From: an uncultured Lewinella sp.
GTDB lineage: Bacteria > Bacteroidota > Bacteroidia > Chitinophagales > Saprospiraceae
Assembly: GCA_938021455.1 (NCBI GenBank)
Contig: CALIGP010000246.1
Span: 1 to 6,778 of the forward strand
Reading direction: 5' to 3'
Length of the DNA: 6,778 nucleotides
The notes under the pieces are model-generated. The model was not told where the DNA came from, ran no database searches, and saw nothing but the letters and a program-made list of their open reading frames with translations. The position numbers and the translations under genes were made by a program. Of this stretch, positions 6,650 to 6,778 are shown one piece after another. The stretch's first letter is position 1; each line of letters begins with the position of its first letter.

Positions 6650-6718
6650 GCATAAAAAAGCGATCAGCGGACAGCATTCAGAGCTGTTTTGCCTGAATGC
6701 TGTCCGCTGATCGCTAAA
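6650..6718 (+). repeat. Dispersed hairpin repeat, copy 2 (perfect 22-bp stem)
   Basis: The arms at 6660-6681 and 6693-6714 are perfectly complementary around an 11-nt loop, and an additional A-T pair (6659/6715) closes the base. It is homologous to the minus strand of 1349-1418, including the flanking GCATAAAAAA and TCGCTAAA. Confidence 0.75.
6654..6714 (-). terminator. Intrinsic terminator for leftward transcription from beyond the right edge
   Basis: Read on the minus strand, the 22-bp perfect stem is followed at once by six T residues (complement of 6654-6659), a textbook rho-independent terminator. It lies upstream of the lipoprotein gene on the same strand, so it would insulate that gene from leftward transcripts. 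A minus-strand gene just right of base 6778 is therefore predicted. On the plus strand no T run follows the stem. Confidence 0.7.
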
Positions 6719-6763
6719 ACCCTATTCTTTGCCAGGATACATGGTCATCTCACCCAAAAATTA

Positions 6764-6778
6764 GGGATGACTCATGTT
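6764..6778 (-). repeat. Inverted repeat, right arm, at the window edge
   Basis: GGGATGACTCATGTT pairs with 6584-6598. The match reaches the last base of the window, so the repeat may continue outside. Next to it, nested short complementary blocks (GTCAT/ATGAC and CCC/GGG, 6744-6771) suggest a local hairpin; the CCC...GGG part is also conserved beside the left arm. Confidence 0.6.

Noticed and set aside
6584..6778. CRISPR array or phage attachment site
   Set aside because: There are only two inverted arms rather than regularly spaced direct repeats, and no tRNA or integrase is present.

Overview
The window looks like a chromosomal segment of a Bacteroidota bacterium, most likely a Saprospiria/Lewinella-type relative. 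The main evidence is a C-terminal type IX secretion (T9SS) sorting domain on the first gene, preceded by the LPVELTVF/LLEWETATE-type module typical of that group. A Bacteroidota-style SPOR lipoprotein and a nearly balanced base composition also fit. The lineage is inferred from protein style only.

Layout: (1) Bases 1-1308 hold the 3' part of a secreted T9SS substrate, made of a beta-helix-like repeat array, a beta-rich domain, an Fn3-like module and a sorting domain. It ends at a strong intrinsic terminator (about 1352-1414). (2) Bases 1558-5646 encode one 1362-residue protein with the domain order of mammalian soluble adenylyl cyclase: two class III cyclase homology domains, a STAND/AAA-type P-loop NTPase, and a long array of 40-residue TPRs. 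Upstream lies a 21-bp direct repeat that could be an operator. (3) On the minus strand, tail to tail and only 6 bp away, is a coiled-coil SPOR-domain lipoprotein (6321-5653). (4) Bases 6322-6778 show no gene. They carry a decayed copy of a widespread palindromic repeat, a 15-bp perfect inverted repeat bounding 195 bp, and a perfect 22-bp hairpin that reads as a terminator for leftward transcription entering from the right.

How the parts relate: the three genes have no evident common pathway and do not form an operon. The cyclase is expected to be cytoplasmic, with nucleotide cyclisation presumably controlled by the NTPase/TPR sensor region. The other two products are exported, one to the surface or medium and one to the envelope.

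Most notable observations: the cyclase keeps a single composite active site but has lost both bicarbonate-contacting residues of human sAC. The two hairpin terminators are members of one repeat family whose differences include three compensatory base-pair swaps. The evidence does not support calling any part of this window an entirely new system.
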